A stretch of DNA of 64,000 nucleotides from Aliirhizobium wenxiniae (GTDB lineage: Bacteria > Pseudomonadota > Alphaproteobacteria > Rhizobiales > Rhizobiaceae): contig NZ_JAEUAN010000004.1 of the NCBI RefSeq assembly GCF_019511445.1, forward strand, positions 124,001 through 188,000, given 5' to 3'. The first letter of the stretch is position 1, and each line of letters opens with the position of its first letter. Below are positions 9,701 through 19,477 of this stretch, piece by piece. The notes beneath the pieces were generated by a model. The model had not been told where the DNA came from, ran no database searches, and saw only the letters and a program-made list of their open reading frames with translations. A program made the position numbers and the translations under genes.

Positions 9701-10828
9701 TCAGGCGACGAGAGAAACATCGGCAGCGTAGGAGCGTGCGCTGCGGCGCATCTCGCCGCGATGAAGCAGATCGACCATATCCAGCAACTGGCCGATCGCA
9801 CCGCCATCTCCGCGCGCATTGTCGAATTGCTCCAGAAGCGCGCTATAACAGGTATCTATGCCGCCGCCGGCTGCGGCACGCCGCCAGAGAAACACTGATT
9901 CGACGAATACGGCGACGATATCGCGGCCTATCCCGGCAGCCTCGAACAGCGCCCGCACCGCATGGACCCTGCCGGTTGCAAGAATGGAACGCACGCGACG
10001 CTCTTCGAGATTGACGAGCGAAACGATGGCGGATGCGAAGAAATCCACCTTGCCGCTGCAAAGCGCATGAATGAGAAGCGCCGGCGTCAGCCGCCCACTC
10101 GTCTTCAGATGTTCTACCAGCGCTGGAATTTCATCCTGCGAAATCGAGCCCGCGATCGCGACAACGGCTTCGTCACCCGCTTCTCGCGTCATGATATCGA
10201 TCCGCTTGGACCCGATCGTCCGCGTCACGAGATCCGAATCGGCAAGCGCCGCCGCCACATGCGCGACCAGCATATGGCGAGCTTCTGCCGGAAGATTGCC
10301 ACGTTCGAGCAACAGATGTCGGACATCCGCAAGATGGCCGAAACGTTCGGCCATGCGGCGGAGCGAAATACGGCTGATCGACGCCGTCTCGTTTTCGAGA
10401 AGAAGAATGATCTCGGGCCCGTCACCCACTTCGGCGACCGCGGCGGCAACACTGTAACCAAGTGTGGGCCGCGTCGCGACCAGCGACCGCGTAAACGAAT
10501 CGCCTCTGCCGACAAGTTCAACCAGATCGGCATCGCGAAGCACCGGTGAACAGGCGATCACCGTGCAGGCGATCTCCGGCTGGTCTTCCGCAAGCGACAT
10601 GATGATGGCGCGCGGTGCGGCCTCGGAAACAGCAAGGGCCTGAGCCAGCGACAGCCGCACTTTCGGCGACGGATCATCGAGAAGATAGGTCATTGCCATC
10701 ATCGCGGCGCGATGCTCTTCGGCACCGAGCGACGACTGCACGAAGGCCTTGGCAAGCGCGCTTGCAGCCCTTGCCCGATCGCCGGTCCTTGCCGTTTCAG
10801 CCCAACGTAGAAATGCCTGTACGATCAC
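9701..10828 (-). CDS. DUF2336 domain protein
   Basis: A 375-residue soluble, Ala/Leu-rich, mostly helical protein with HEAT-like repeating helices (for example DDPSPKVRLSLAQAL near residue 52 and DSFTRSLVATRPTL near 110). This fits the DUF2336 family, common in alphaproteobacteria and without an established biochemical role. It starts with GTG. It is single on the minus strand, 26 bases from the end of the frameshifted small gene and followed upstream by the flavin-reductase gene on the same strand. Assignment to the family is by pattern; function is unknown. Confidence 0.75.
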   Translation of the reverse strand: MIVQAFLRWAETARTGDRARAASALAKAFVQSSLGAEEHRAAMMAMTYLLDDPSPKVRLSLAQALAVSEAAPRAIIMSLAEDQPEIACTVIACSPVLRDADLVELVGRGDSFTRSLVATRPTLGYSVAAAVAEVGDGPEIILLLENETASISRISLRRMAERFGHLADVRHLLLERGNLPAEARHMLVAHVAAALADSDLVTRTIGSKRIDIMTREAGDEAVVAIAGSISQDEIPALVEHLKTSGRLTPALLIHALCSGKVDFFASAIVSLVNLEERRVRSILATGRVHAVRALFEAAGIGRDIVAVFVESVFLWRRAAAGGGIDTCYSALLEQFDNARGDGGAIGQLLDMVDLLHRGEMRRSARSYAADVSLVA

Positions 10829-10940
10829 AATGCGCCCCGGAAATCTGGCCGACGCCTCAACAGCCCGACTTGCCGAACGCTAGTTCGAAAAGGTTAATAT
10901 TGGTTCACCACGTTTATTAACCCCGATTTCGCACCCGTTC

Positions 10941-11546
10941 CTAGCGGGTGGGGCGCGCAATCTGGAACACATCCGTGCCGCCATCCGCATAATCCATATA
11001 GCCCATGCGCGCGATCGGCCGGGCGAGATCCATGGCGATTCGCCCGTCGCGAATGATCCTCTCGCTGATATGGATGCCGACAACCTCTCCGAAAACCATG
11101 AAGGATTGCGATTTTTCGCCATCGAGACCCTTCGGCTGGATGATTTCGGTCAGGCGGCATTCCAGCGCGGTATAGGCCTCCGCCACATAAGGCGCATCGA
11201 CCACCTGCCCCATAGTAGCAGTCAAGCCGGCAAGCTCGAACTCGTTGACGCCGTAATCGACCGGCGCCGAGGATGCATTGACGTGACCTGCCAGATGCCG
11301 GCTTGCGAGACTTGCGGTGAACACGCCTGTCTCCTCGGCATTCCTCAGGCTGTGTTTGCGCCCCGACGACGAAAACATCACCAGCTTCGGCGTATCGGAC
11401 ACGATGTTGAAGAACGAGTAGGGCGAGAGGTTGAACGACCCATCCCTGCCCTTCGTGCCGATCCAGCCGATCGGTCGAGGTGCCACGATCGCCTTGAAGG
11501 GATCGTGCGCCATGCCGTGATCATTCGTGTCCGTACGGTAAAACAT
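10941..11546 (-). CDS. Flavin reductase family protein (FMN-binding split barrel)
   Basis: A 201-residue protein with the split-barrel FMN-binding pattern of the DIM6/NTAB flavoprotein family: IVAPRPIGWIGT at 20-31, NLSPYSFFN at 39-47 and the later SASLAS-type strand. Members reduce flavin with NAD(P)H or act as FMN-dependent oxidoreductases. It lies 12 bases downstream of the nitroreductase gene on the same strand, so the two are probably one transcript and may share redox partners. The physiological substrate is not known. Confidence 0.85.
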   Translation of the reverse strand: MFYRTDTNDHGMAHDPFKAIVAPRPIGWIGTKGRDGSFNLSPYSFFNIVSDTPKLVMFSSSGRKHSLRNAEETGVFTASLASRHLAGHVNASSAPVDYGVNEFELAGLTATMGQVVDAPYVAEAYTALECRLTEIIQPKGLDGEKSQSFMVFGEVVGIHISERIIRDGRIAMDLARPIARMGYMDYADGGTDVFQIARPTR

Positions 11547-11558
11547 GCTTGTCTCGCC

Positions 11559-12131
11559 TCAGGCGTAAGTGACGATATCGGCAAGCTGCGGCCGCGGACG
11601 ATCCGGCGTCGGGAAATCGCTGGAACCGATATGGATGAAACCGGCGACCTTTTCGCCTTCCTTCACGCCCAGAGCCTTCAAAGCCTTTTCGTCATAGGAA
11701 ATCCATTCCGTGCGCCAGTTGGCGACATAACCCCGTGCCTCGCAAGCCATCAGCATGTTGAGGCAAACGGCACCGGCAGACAGAACCTGCTCCCATTCCG
11801 GGATTTTTGCGTGCGGCGCCGCCGTGCTGATCACGCCGACGACAAGTGGCGCGCGAGTGAAGCGCACCCGTTCGGCTTCTTTCGCCGCATCGGTCATTTC
11901 ACCATTCTGTGCAGAAGCGATTTCGAGAAATGTTTCGCCGAGCGAGACGCAGACATCGCCGCGATAGACGACCAACCGCCAGGGCGCGATCTTTCCATGG
12001 TCAGGCACACGCACGGCTGAGGTGAGAATATCGTTCAGTTCCGCCGCATCCGGAGCCGGCCCCTTGATCTGCGCAACCGGCGTCGAGTGGCGTTCACGCA
12101 GATAGTCGATCAGCTTTACGTCATTGGTCAT
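11559..12131 (-). CDS. Nitroreductase family protein
   Basis: A 190-residue FMN-dependent NAD(P)H oxidoreductase of the nitroreductase superfamily. The N-terminal RERHSTPVAQIKGPAP and SAVRVPDHGKIAPWR are the FMN-binding segment typical of the YdjA/NfsB-like subgroup, and GAVCLNMLMA with GYVANWRTEW forms the dimer/flavin region. GGAAG lies 8 bases before the chosen ATG; the frame extends to 12233 but without a comparable site. It precedes the flavin reductase gene by 12 bases. Substrate is unknown. Confidence 0.87.
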   Translation of the reverse strand: MTNDVKLIDYLRERHSTPVAQIKGPAPDAAELNDILTSAVRVPDHGKIAPWRLVVYRGDVCVSLGETFLEIASAQNGEMTDAAKEAERVRFTRAPLVVGVISTAAPHAKIPEWEQVLSAGAVCLNMLMACEARGYVANWRTEWISYDEKALKALGVKEGEKVAGFIHIGSSDFPTPDRPRPQLADIVTYA

Positions 12132-12270
12132 GTCGGAAACTTCCATGTAGTGGGTGTGCCAAGAGGTCTGGTAGTCCAATCGGTGGGATGTGGTAGAATA
12201 AGGCCTTGAATTTGCCTTTCCCATGGTCTTCAAGTGGCCAGTTAGAAAACAAGAGTCAATCGGTCATCGA

Positions 12271-13263
12271 ATGTCAGCCATCTCCCTTGCTCGCTTAGTC
12301 ATCCTTGCGGAAGCACTGCTGCTTCTGTTGGCGCCGGCAAGCCATGCGCAGGAAGGTGACGCGTTCAAGACGTTCCGGCAGCTCGACAGCTCCGCCAAGA
12401 TGCCGAAGCTGAATGCCTTTTCTCCATCGTCGATCCTGCCGCAGAGCGCGGTTGCCAAGGACGTGCGCTTCAGCGCCAAGCTGACCAATACCGGCGATGT
12501 GATGCAGGAAGGCCTCGCATGGCGCGTCTTCAGCCCGATCGCGGGCGAAGACGGCAAGCTGCCTCTGGTGGCAAGCTCGAATGGCGGCTCTGCCGATTTC
12601 CAGCTGGCACCCGGCGACTATTTCATCAACGTCGCCTTTGGCCGCGCGGGCATCACCAAGAAATTGACCGTTCCTGCGGAAGGCAATGTCTCCGAACAGA
12701 CGCTCGTGCTCGATGCGGGCGGTTTCGTGCTCAATGCCGTTGCCGGGACAGACCAGAGAATACCGCCGAACCAGCTCAGCTTTTCGGTCTACTCCTCGGA
12801 GGTTCGCGAAAATGGCGACCGCGCGCTGGTCATGTCGGACGTCAAGCCGAATACGATCGTGCGGCTGAACGCCGGCACCTATCATATCGTGTCCGATTAT
12901 GGCGATGTGAACGCCGTGGTACGGGCCGATATCCAGGTCGAGGCCGGCAAGCTGACCCAGGCGGTGCTACAGCACAAAGCAGCCCAGATCACCCTGAAAC
13001 TGGTCTCGCAGGCTGGCGGCGAAGCGATTGCCGATACCGCATGGTCGGTGCTGACCGAAGCCGGCGACGTGGTGAATGAAAGCGTCAGCGCCTTTTCGAC
13101 CATGGTACTTTCGGAAGGCAATTATCTCGCCGTTGCCCGCAACAAGGACAAGACCTACCAGCGCGAATTCAGCGTCAAGGCCGGACGCAACAGCGATGTC
13201 GAAGTGCTGATGCGCAACCCGCGCAACAGCGGCGAGACGGCGGCGGTGGAAACGCAGGACTGA
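12271..13263 (+). CDS. Exported protein of unknown function, beta-rich repeats
   Basis: A 330-residue protein with a clear signal peptide (LARLVILAEALLLLLAPASHAQ, cleavage after the AQ), so periplasmic or secreted. The mature part is beta-strand rich and seems to hold three or four similar units of about 80 residues, each with an APGDYFINV, NAGTYHIVS or SEGNYLAVA core: a Gly-x-Tyr strand preceded by a short loop. This resembles carboxypeptidase-regulatory/Ig-like modules, but I cannot assign a family. It starts 140 bases from the divergent nitroreductase. An upstream in-frame ATG at 12223 would bury the signal peptide, so I rejected it. Confidence 0.75.
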   Translation: MSAISLARLVILAEALLLLLAPASHAQEGDAFKTFRQLDSSAKMPKLNAFSPSSILPQSAVAKDVRFSAKLTNTGDVMQEGLAWRVFSPIAGEDGKLPLVASSNGGSADFQLAPGDYFINVAFGRAGITKKLTVPAEGNVSEQTLVLDAGGFVLNAVAGTDQRIPPNQLSFSVYSSEVRENGDRALVMSDVKPNTIVRLNAGTYHIVSDYGDVNAVVRADIQVEAGKLTQAVLQHKAAQITLKLVSQAGGEAIADTAWSVLTEAGDVVNESVSAFSTMVLSEGNYLAVARNKDKTYQREFSVKAGRNSDVEVLMRNPRNSGETAAVETQD

Positions 13264-13346
13264 TTCGTCTCGACCAGTCTCGAACGCATGCATTTGTCGC
13301 TTTCCCGCCTACCATTACTGTGATGAGGTTAGGGAGGAAAACGGAC

Positions 13347-13733
13347 ATGCGCAGAGACTTCGATCCCAACACCGCCATCCCCGATGGCAGACCACCCGCC
13401 AAAGGCACGGTTTTCGACCCGAAGGCCGAGGGTGCATGGCGCGGCTCGTTATTCGGCGAAGTGCTCAACGGGCCGGTTACCGTTCTCGCCTATGGCAATG
13501 ACACGCCCGGACAGGGGCCAAAGCTGCATATCCATCCTTATGACGAGACCTTCATCATCATCGAGGGACGCGCGCGCTTTTTCGTTGGCGATGCAGTGAT
13601 CGAAGCCGAAGCGGGAGAAGCCGTGTTGGGACCGGCCGGCGTGCCGCATCGCTTCGAGAATATCGGCACCGGACGGCTGCAGACGATCGACATCCACCAC
13701 TCCACCCGGTGGATACAGACTGATCTGGATTAG
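13347..13733 (+). CDS. Cupin domain protein
   Basis: A 128-residue single-domain cupin. The metal-binding motifs are visible: LHIHPYDETFIIIEGRARF (two His and a Glu, around residues 58-76) and the second motif GPAGVPHRFENIG near 96-108. A GGGAGG site lies about 10 bases before the ATG, which decided the start over ATGs at 13320-13323. Such small cupins include isomerases, dioxygenase-like proteins and sugar-binding proteins. No neighbour points to a pathway, so no function is assigned. Confidence 0.85.
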   Translation: MRRDFDPNTAIPDGRPPAKGTVFDPKAEGAWRGSLFGEVLNGPVTVLAYGNDTPGQGPKLHIHPYDETFIIIEGRARFFVGDAVIEAEAGEAVLGPAGVPHRFENIGTGRLQTIDIHHSTRWIQTDLD

Positions 13734-13735
13734 GA

Positions 13736-14608
13736 TCAGGCCGCCTCTTTGCGCAACGCCTGCCGCCGCTCCTGAAACTTCGCCAACCGCGAGCGCCTGA
13801 CTGGCTTCATCGAAAACACAGCGTCATGCAGCACCGCAAGCAGGTCCTTGCGTTCCTTGACACTCGAAAGCTCTTCCCAGGTCACCATCGCCCCGACCCG
13901 CGCCCGGATCGCGCTGCCGGAAAGTCGCTTGAACTCGCGGATGAGAAGCGACAGGCGCAGCGTCAGCGACAGCTTGCTGGCGATGTGGAAAAGCGGGCCG
14001 TTCTGCCCTTCGAAATAGATCGGCACGACATCGGCCTTGGCGGTCTGCACCAGTTTTGCCGCGAAAATCTTCCAGGGCAGGTCTTCGGCCGCGCCGAAAC
14101 CTTTCTTGGCGGTGGCGACGCCACCGGCCGGAAAGATGATGACTGTCACGCCTTCCTTCAGAAGTTTTAGCGCCTCGTGGCGGGTCTGCATATTGATCGC
14201 CAGTGCCTCTTTTGTTTCCTCGAAGGATACCGGAAGCGAGTAAGGCGCCATTTCCGGCACTTTCAGAAGCTCGTCGTTGATCAGAACGCGGAATGGGCGA
14301 TCTAGTTGTTCAGCCATGGCGAGAATTGCGATCCCGTCTCCGATGCCGAAAGGATGATTGGCGACGATAACGAGCGGCCGCTCGTTGTCCACCACGGGCA
14401 GCCACTCCCCCTGAACGTCGAGTTCGACATCGATGAGGTCGAGCATCTTGCCGAACACACGATCGCTTTTGCCGACAATGTCGGTGCGCCAGATGTCATA
14501 GAGGCGGGCATAACGGTCGCGGCCGGAAAGGCCTTCGATCGAGCGGATGAACCAGCGTTTCAGCTTGGCATCCCGCTCGTTGGCGTAGGAGAGTTCCTTG
14601 AAGCGCAT
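13736..14608 (-). CDS. PlsC-like lysophospholipid acyltransferase family protein
   Basis: A 290-residue glycerolipid acyltransferase-like protein. The catalytic block ANHPFGIGDG (about residues 83-92) has the His-Pro-x4-Asp spacing seen in a PlsC subgroup related to hemolysin/ornithine-lipid acyltransferases, rather than the standard HX4D. The later FPAGGVATA corresponds to the FPEGTRS-type acceptor-binding motif, with Glu replaced. It probably transfers an acyl chain to a lipid or lyso-lipid at the inner membrane. It converges with the cupin gene, with two bases between the stops. Confidence 0.82.
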   Translation of the reverse strand: MRFKELSYANERDAKLKRWFIRSIEGLSGRDRYARLYDIWRTDIVGKSDRVFGKMLDLIDVELDVQGEWLPVVDNERPLVIVANHPFGIGDGIAILAMAEQLDRPFRVLINDELLKVPEMAPYSLPVSFEETKEALAINMQTRHEALKLLKEGVTVIIFPAGGVATAKKGFGAAEDLPWKIFAAKLVQTAKADVVPIYFEGQNGPLFHIASKLSLTLRLSLLIREFKRLSGSAIRARVGAMVTWEELSSVKERKDLLAVLHDAVFSMKPVRRSRLAKFQERRQALRKEAA

Positions 14609-14675
14609 GTCGTCTCCGCGAGATCTCCGCCATTGATGAGAGGCACAGAATATTTCAGATCAATGACAAAATTCT

Positions 14676-14704
14676 GACAGCGCCCGTACATGACGGGCGC
14701 TGTC
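14676..14704 (-). terminator. Rho-independent terminator of thrS
   Basis: Twelve-base perfect stem (14676-14687 with 14693-14704) and a 5-base loop, followed on the minus strand by AGAATTTTG. It lies 13 bases beyond the thrS stop. The T tract is modest, so efficiency is uncertain. Confidence 0.8.
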
Positions 14705-14717
14705 GATAATCCAAAGG

Positions 14718-16736
14718 TCAGGCAGCCTTCACCTTGGCAGCCTTGCGGCGCTTGACGTCCGGCGGCGTGGCTTCATCCACCAGCGATGCCAGCGCTTCGT
14801 CGAGCGACATCGAGGTCTGCGCCTGCGAACCGAGGCGGCGGATATTGACCGAACGCTGTTCGGCTTCCTGACGGCCGCAGACGATGATGACCGGGACCTT
14901 GGCAACCGAATGCTCGCGGACCTTGTAGTTGATCTTCTCGTTGCGGAAGTCGGTTTCGACCTGCAGTCCTGCCTCGCGCAGCTGCTCGGCGACTTCACGA
15001 CCGTAATCGTCGGCATCCGAGGTGATCGTTGCAACGACGACCTGCGTCGGCGCGAACCACAGCGGCATGTGACCGGCGAAGTTTTCGATCAGGATGCCGA
15101 GGAAACGCTCCATCGAGCCACAGATGGCGCGGTGGATCATCACCGGCTGCGTCTTTTCCGAGTTCTGGTCGATATAGAAGGCGCCAAAACGTTCCGGCAG
15201 GTTGAAGTCGACCTGCGTCGTGCCGCACTGCCATTCTCGGCCGATAGCGTCCTTCAGGGTGTATTCGAACTTCGGACCGTAGAACGCGCCTTCGCCCGGC
15301 AGGATGCCGGTCTTGATGCGGCCGCCCGACTGTTCCTCGATCGTCTTCAGAACGTCGGTCATGACGCTTTCGGCGCGATCCCACAGGTCGTCGGTGCCGA
15401 CGCGCTTTTCAGGACGCGTGGACAGCTTGACGACGACTTCCTCGAAGCCAAAATCCTCGTAGACCGACAGGATCAGTTCGTTGATGCGCAGGCATTCCGC
15501 CGCCAGCTGCTCGTCGGTGCAGAACACGTGAGCATCGTCCTGGGTAAAGCCGCGCACACGCATCAGGCCGTGCAGAGCACCGGAGGCTTCGTAGCGATGC
15601 ACGAGACCGAATTCGGCAAGGCGGATAGGCAGTTCGCGGTAAGACTTCAGACCATGCTTGAAGATCTGCACGTGACCCGGGCAGTTCATCGGCTTCAGTG
15701 CGAAGACGCGGTTATCCGCTTCCTCGTCCTTCGGATGGGTGAAGGCGTAGGCGGATTTTACCGCGAACATGTTTTCCTGGTACCAGCCCCAGTGACCCGA
15801 CGTTTCCCACAGCGAAGCGTCGAGCACCTGCGGTGCGTTGACCTCTTCATAGGTACCGGCCAGACGACGGCGCATATAGGCCGTCAGCGTCTGGAACATC
15901 CGCCAGCCCTTGCCGTGCCAGAACACCACGCCCGGACCTTCTTCCTGGAAATGGAAGAGATCCATTTCGCGGCCGAGCTTGCGGTGATCGCGTTTTTCGG
16001 CTTCGGCCAGAACATGCAGATACTGGTCGAGCTCTTCCTGGGTCGACCAGGCCGTGCCGTAGATGCGCGTCAGCATCGGCTTGGTGGAATCACCGCGCCA
16101 GTAGGCTCCGGCAACCTTCATCAGCTTGAAGGCCGTGCCGATCTGGCCGGTAGAGGCCATATGCGGACCGCGGCAGAGGTCGAACCATCCGCCCTGATTG
16201 TAGATCTTCAGCTCCTGGCCTTCCGGAATCATATCGACCAGCTCGACCTTGTAGGCCTCGCCCTTGTCGGCAAACACCTGCTTAGCCTTGTCGCGGCTCC
16301 AGATTTCCTTGGTGAAGGCGGCGTTCTTCTGAATGATCTCCTTCATCTTCTTTTCGATCTTCGGCAGATCGTCGGGCGTGAAGGGCCAGTCTTCCTTGCT
16401 GTCCGGGTGAACGCGCTTGAAGTCGTAATAAAAACCGTTCTCGATGACCGGGCCGATCGTCACCTGCGTGCCGGGCCACAGGTCCTGCACGGCTTCCGCC
16501 ATGACGTGGGCGGCATCGTGACGGATGAGTTCCAGCGCGCGCGGATCGGTGCGCGTGACGATCTCTATCCTGCCGTCGATGACGGGATCGGAGAGATCGC
16601 GCAACTCGCCATCGAGCGCGATGGCCACGGCCTTCTTGGCCAGCGACTTGGAAATGGATTCGGCGACGGCAAGGCCGGTCGTGCCCGCGTCGAACGCGCG
16701 AACGGAGCCATCGGGAAATGTAAGGGAAACGGACAT
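14718..16736 (-). CDS. thrS: Threonyl-tRNA synthetase
   Basis: A 672-residue class II aminoacyl-tRNA synthetase charging tRNA-Thr. Domains in order: TGS (1-62), the editing domain with [11 protein letters not shown] and DLCRGPHM, the catalytic core with [25 protein letters not shown] (motif 2) and [17 protein letters not shown] (motif 3), and the anticodon-binding domain. The reading frame runs upstream to 16976, but the ATG before [10 protein letters not shown] has a GGAGAA site and gives normal family length. No T-box, as expected for this phylum. A strong hairpin terminator follows. Confidence 0.98.
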   Translation of the reverse strand: MSVSLTFPDGSVRAFDAGTTGLAVAESISKSLAKKAVAIALDGELRDLSDPVIDGRIEIVTRTDPRALELIRHDAAHVMAEAVQDLWPGTQVTIGPVIENGFYYDFKRVHPDSKEDWPFTPDDLPKIEKKMKEIIQKNAAFTKEIWSRDKAKQVFADKGEAYKVELVDMIPEGQELKIYNQGGWFDLCRGPHMASTGQIGTAFKLMKVAGAYWRGDSTKPMLTRIYGTAWSTQEELDQYLHVLAEAEKRDHRKLGREMDLFHFQEEGPGVVFWHGKGWRMFQTLTAYMRRRLAGTYEEVNAPQVLDASLWETSGHWGWYQENMFAVKSAYAFTHPKDEEADNRVFALKPMNCPGHVQIFKHGLKSYRELPIRLAEFGLVHRYEASGALHGLMRVRGFTQDDAHVFCTDEQLAAECLRINELILSVYEDFGFEEVVVKLSTRPEKRVGTDDLWDRAESVMTDVLKTIEEQSGGRIKTGILPGEGAFYGPKFEYTLKDAIGREWQCGTTQVDFNLPERFGAFYIDQNSEKTQPVMIHRAICGSMERFLGILIENFAGHMPLWFAPTQVVVATITSDADDYGREVAEQLREAGLQVETDFRNEKINYKVREHSVAKVPVIIVCGRQEAEQRSVNIRRLGSQAQTSMSLDEALASLVDEATPPDVKRRKAAKVKAA

Positions 16737-16854
16737 CTGAATTCTCCTGTCCAGTCCCGCCAACGAATGCGGGTGGTCAAAAAAGGACCGCGCGGCTTTT
16801 AAGGCGCGGCATCGAACGCGTGCGTGATAGTCAAAAATCGCGGCGGAGTAAAGA

Positions 16855-17229
16855 TTACGAGGCCTTTCGACCGACACGCCAGAGCCGCCACGGCAGCCAT
16901 TGCCGATAGCCGGCTTCGAGCTCATCCGGCACCGGATCAAGCCCGCTCGTGCCGCCCGGCCCGCAGCGCGCAACACGAAACAGCGTCAGCCAGAAACCGG
17001 ACCAGAAACCGTGTCGCGCGAAGGCTTCGTAGCCGTATTCTGAACAGGTGGGGATGTGCCGGCAGGAATTGCCGATAAAGCCGGAGAGCGTCAGCTGGTA
17101 GAGGCGGATGAAGCCCATGCCGAACAGACGGCCCGGCGTCTTGCGGAACGGGCCTTGCCAGTTGCGGGAGAAGCGCCGCGGGGCAGGTTTTTCGCCATTT
17201 CCATCGGAAGGTGAGCACGATGGGCACAT
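16855..17229 (-). CDS. yidD: Membrane protein insertion efficiency factor YidD
   Basis: A 124-residue protein of the YidD family, a small membrane-associated helper of YidC-dependent insertion. The hallmark is visible in [27 protein letters not shown] (residues 43-69), together with RCGPGG near residue 88 and a DPVP segment near 98. The N-terminal some 35 residues are hydrophilic and variable, as in related rhizobial proteins. It is 118 bases upstream of thrS on the same strand, and its own upstream region carries the RIME-like palindromes. Identification is strong; exact start is less so. Confidence 0.93.
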   Translation of the reverse strand: MCPSCSPSDGNGEKPAPRRFSRNWQGPFRKTPGRLFGMGFIRLYQLTLSGFIGNSCRHIPTCSEYGYEAFARHGFWSGFWLTLFRVARCGPGGTSGLDPVPDELEAGYRQWLPWRLWRVGRKAS

Positions 17230-17275
17230 CAGTGCAGACCGCTATTGGCATCGCGCATGGCGAAGGTCGGCGCGT

Positions 17276-17455
17276 GCCCCTCATCCGGCTGCCGCCACCT
17301 TCTCCCCGTAATGACGGGGAGAAGGACACTTGCGGCAAGGCTTAGCACACCATCTAGCCTTGTGCCGATATCGCGGGTGAGATGGCACGAGGCAGCGCGG
17401 CATATCCCTTCTCCCCGCCTGCGGGGAGAAGGTGCCGGCAGGCGGATGAGGGGCA
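17276..17455. repeat. RIME-like pair of inverted palindromic units
   Basis: Two copies of a unit of about 52 bases stand head to head: 17276-17328 and, inverted, 17406-17455. Each holds the CCCCTCATCCG box and a CCTTCTCCCCG hairpin closed by CGGGGAGAAGG (17298-17325 and 17407-17432). This is the known pattern of Rhizobium-specific intergenic mosaic elements. It fills most of the space between yidD and the Fe-S scaffold gene, two minus-strand genes, and could fold on an RNA of either strand. Confidence 0.8.
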
Positions 17456-17490
17456 GCGACAGCGCTGAACGTTGAAACGATCGGCTCAAC

Positions 17491-17937
17491 TCACGCCTCC
17501 AGCCTGTCTACCTGCTTCGCCTCGATCTGATCTATCGCATCCACCACCGCATCGAAGGTCAGCATCGTGGATGCATGGCGGGCCTTGTAGTCTTTCACCG
17601 GCTTCAGATATCGCATATCCTCGAAACGCCCGGAAGGCCCCACGCCGCCATCCTTCAGCATCGCCAGCATGTCGAGGCGCGCCTGACGCAATTCGCTGGC
17701 GGTCGCGCCGACCACATGCAGTGCCATGACGGCAGAAGACGCCTGCCCGAGCGCACAGGCTCTGACCTCGTGGGAAAAATCCGTCACCACACCGCCGTCG
17801 AGCTTAAGATGTACCCGCACTTTCGAGCCGCAGAGCTTGGAATGTTTCTCGGATGTCGCATCAGCGTCAGCGATCACGCCCGCTCGCGTGATATTGCCGG
17901 CAAATTCGAGGATCTTCTGATTGTAGATGTCGTCCAT
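17491..17937 (-). CDS. Fe-S cluster assembly scaffold-like protein (NifU/IscU N-terminal)
   Basis: A 148-residue protein with the NifU/IscU/SufU N-terminal fold. The first two cluster cysteines are recognisable in KLCGSKV (Cys36) and RACALGQASSA (Cys60). At the third position, usually a Cys in the C-terminal helix, it reads KARHASTMLTF, so Ser replaces it. It may therefore hold a cluster differently, or bind only a metal. No suf or isc genes are adjacent. The name is by fold; activity is uncertain. Confidence 0.82.
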   Translation of the reverse strand: MDDIYNQKILEFAGNITRAGVIADADATSEKHSKLCGSKVRVHLKLDGGVVTDFSHEVRACALGQASSAVMALHVVGATASELRQARLDMLAMLKDGGVGPSGRFEDMRYLKPVKDYKARHASTMLTFDAVVDAIDQIEAKQVDRLEA

Positions 17938-18248
17938 GCGATGCGTCCGTTGCGTCGTGATCCACCCTGATGATCCAATGAACGGATCGTCACGTAAAGC
18001 CTCTATGGAATAGAGCCTTGAATGCCTATATGTGATGCCGTGAGCCGATGATCAACAAAACAGGTTTTTGCCAATTTTGACCGTCGGCGAAAGAGAATAC
18101 CTTGTCAAAAGCCCCGCCAGCGATCAGATACGGGCCTTGAGACAGGTTTGAATGGCGCAAACTCATTGATATGAGGCGCCACAATAACGGTAATAACACA
18201 CCCGAATGTATGTCGGATGCGGCCTTGAACCGCATCGGGAGACAATAG
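17938..18248. other. Divergent intergenic region, Fe-S scaffold / folE
   Basis: About 310 bases between two divergent genes. I see no credible reading frame, tRNA or strong hairpin. It should carry both promoters; none is clear enough to call. A purine-rich GGGAGA site serves folE. Confidence 0.5.
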
Positions 18249-18887
18249 ATGGATGCGATTGTGAAGAATTTTCCGGCTCAGGGCCAGGAACAGGTCAAGG
18301 ACAAGGCACAGCAGCCGGTTCGTCCGACCCAGCAGGAAGCCGAAGAGGCAGTTCGCACGCTGTTGCGCTGGGCAGGTGACGATCCGGCGCGCGAAGGCCT
18401 GCTGGACACGCCGAGCCGCGTTGCCAAGGCTTACCGCGAACTGTTTGCCGGCTATGACCAGTCCTATGAGGAAGTTCTCGGCCGCACGTTCGAGGAAATG
18501 TCGGGCTTCGACGATATCGTGCTGGTGCGCGAAATCCCCTTCTTCTCGCATTGTGAACACCACATGCTGCCGATCAAGGGCATGGCGACGGTCGCCTATC
18601 TTCCGAACGGCCCGGTTCTCGGCCTGTCGAAGATCGCCCGCGTCGTCGAGATTTTCGGTCGCCGGCTGCAGACGCAGGAAAATATGACGGCGCAGATCGC
18701 CAACGCCATTCAGGACACCCTGAAGCCGCGCGGCGTTGCCGTCCTCATCGAAGCCGAGCACATGTGCATGGAAATGCGCGGCGTGCAGAAGCAGGGTTCC
18801 CGCACGCTGACCACCACGTTCACCGGCGAGTTCAAGACCAATCCGACCGAGCAGGCGCGCTTCTTCACGCTCGCCCGCAACAGGTGA
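18249..18887 (+). CDS. folE: GTP cyclohydrolase I
   Basis: A 212-residue type I enzyme that converts GTP to dihydroneopterin triphosphate, the first step of folate synthesis. Zinc ligands Cys102 and His105 lie in SHCEHHMLP and Cys173 in [10 protein letters not shown]; the substrate motif QKQGSRT follows. The first 25 residues are a variable extension. The hisI start is 17 bases downstream on the same strand, so the two are probably cotranscribed. GGGAGA precedes the ATG. Confidence 0.97.
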   Translation: MDAIVKNFPAQGQEQVKDKAQQPVRPTQQEAEEAVRTLLRWAGDDPAREGLLDTPSRVAKAYRELFAGYDQSYEEVLGRTFEEMSGFDDIVLVREIPFFSHCEHHMLPIKGMATVAYLPNGPVLGLSKIARVVEIFGRRLQTQENMTAQIANAIQDTLKPRGVAVLIEAEHMCMEMRGVQKQGSRTLTTTFTGEFKTNPTEQARFFTLARNR

Positions 18888-18904
18888 GCGCACAGGTTGC
18901 TGCC

Positions 18905-19369
18905 ATGAGCATTTCGGAATTCCCGCCCCCCTCCGCCAACAAGGCCGAGCTTGAGGGGGCTGGCCTTTTCACGCCGCGCTTCGACGATAACGGCCTGATC
19001 ACCGCCGTCGTTACCGATGCGCGCGACGGCGAATTGCTGATGGTCGCGCATATGAATGCCGAGGCATTGCGGCTGACCGTCGATACCGGCATCGCCCATT
19101 ATTACAGCCGCTCGCGCAAATCGCTCTGGAAGAAGGGCGAAACGTCGGGAAACCTGCAGACCGTGCACGAGATCCGAACCGATTGTGATCAGGACGCGAT
19201 CTGGCTGAAGGTTTCTGTTTCAGGCCATGACGCCACCTGCCACACCGGCCGCCGCTCCTGTTTCTATCGGGCGGTAACAAAAGATGACGATAGGACCATC
19301 CTTGAAATCAGGGATGATGCGCGTCATTTTGATCCTGAAGCCGTGTATTCCAGCAAGCCGACCGAATAG
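18905..19369 (+). CDS. hisI: Phosphoribosyl-AMP cyclohydrolase
   Basis: A 154-residue monofunctional HisI, which opens the purine ring of phosphoribosyl-AMP in histidine synthesis. Typical motifs are [28 protein letters not shown], the metal-binding TDCDQDAIW and [10 protein letters not shown]. The frame stays open upstream inside folE, but the family start is the ATG before SISEFPPP. Placement behind folE is a familiar rhizobial order. No HisE domain is fused. Confidence 0.96.
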   Translation: MSISEFPPPSANKAELEGAGLFTPRFDDNGLITAVVTDARDGELLMVAHMNAEALRLTVDTGIAHYYSRSRKSLWKKGETSGNLQTVHEIRTDCDQDAIWLKVSVSGHDATCHTGRRSCFYRAVTKDDDRTILEIRDDARHFDPEAVYSSKPTE

Positions 19370-19477
19370 GTAACCCGCCTCGTTCCGATCCAGCTGTCGC
19401 CAGAGTAAACGCTTTCGAAACCATCCGATGCGTTAATTGGCGATTACGCAGTGATCGGCTCAGGAGGGTATGGATCA

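Noticed and set aside
14910..16802. Plus-strand frame of 630 codons
   Set aside because: Complement of thrS, whose motifs are unambiguous.
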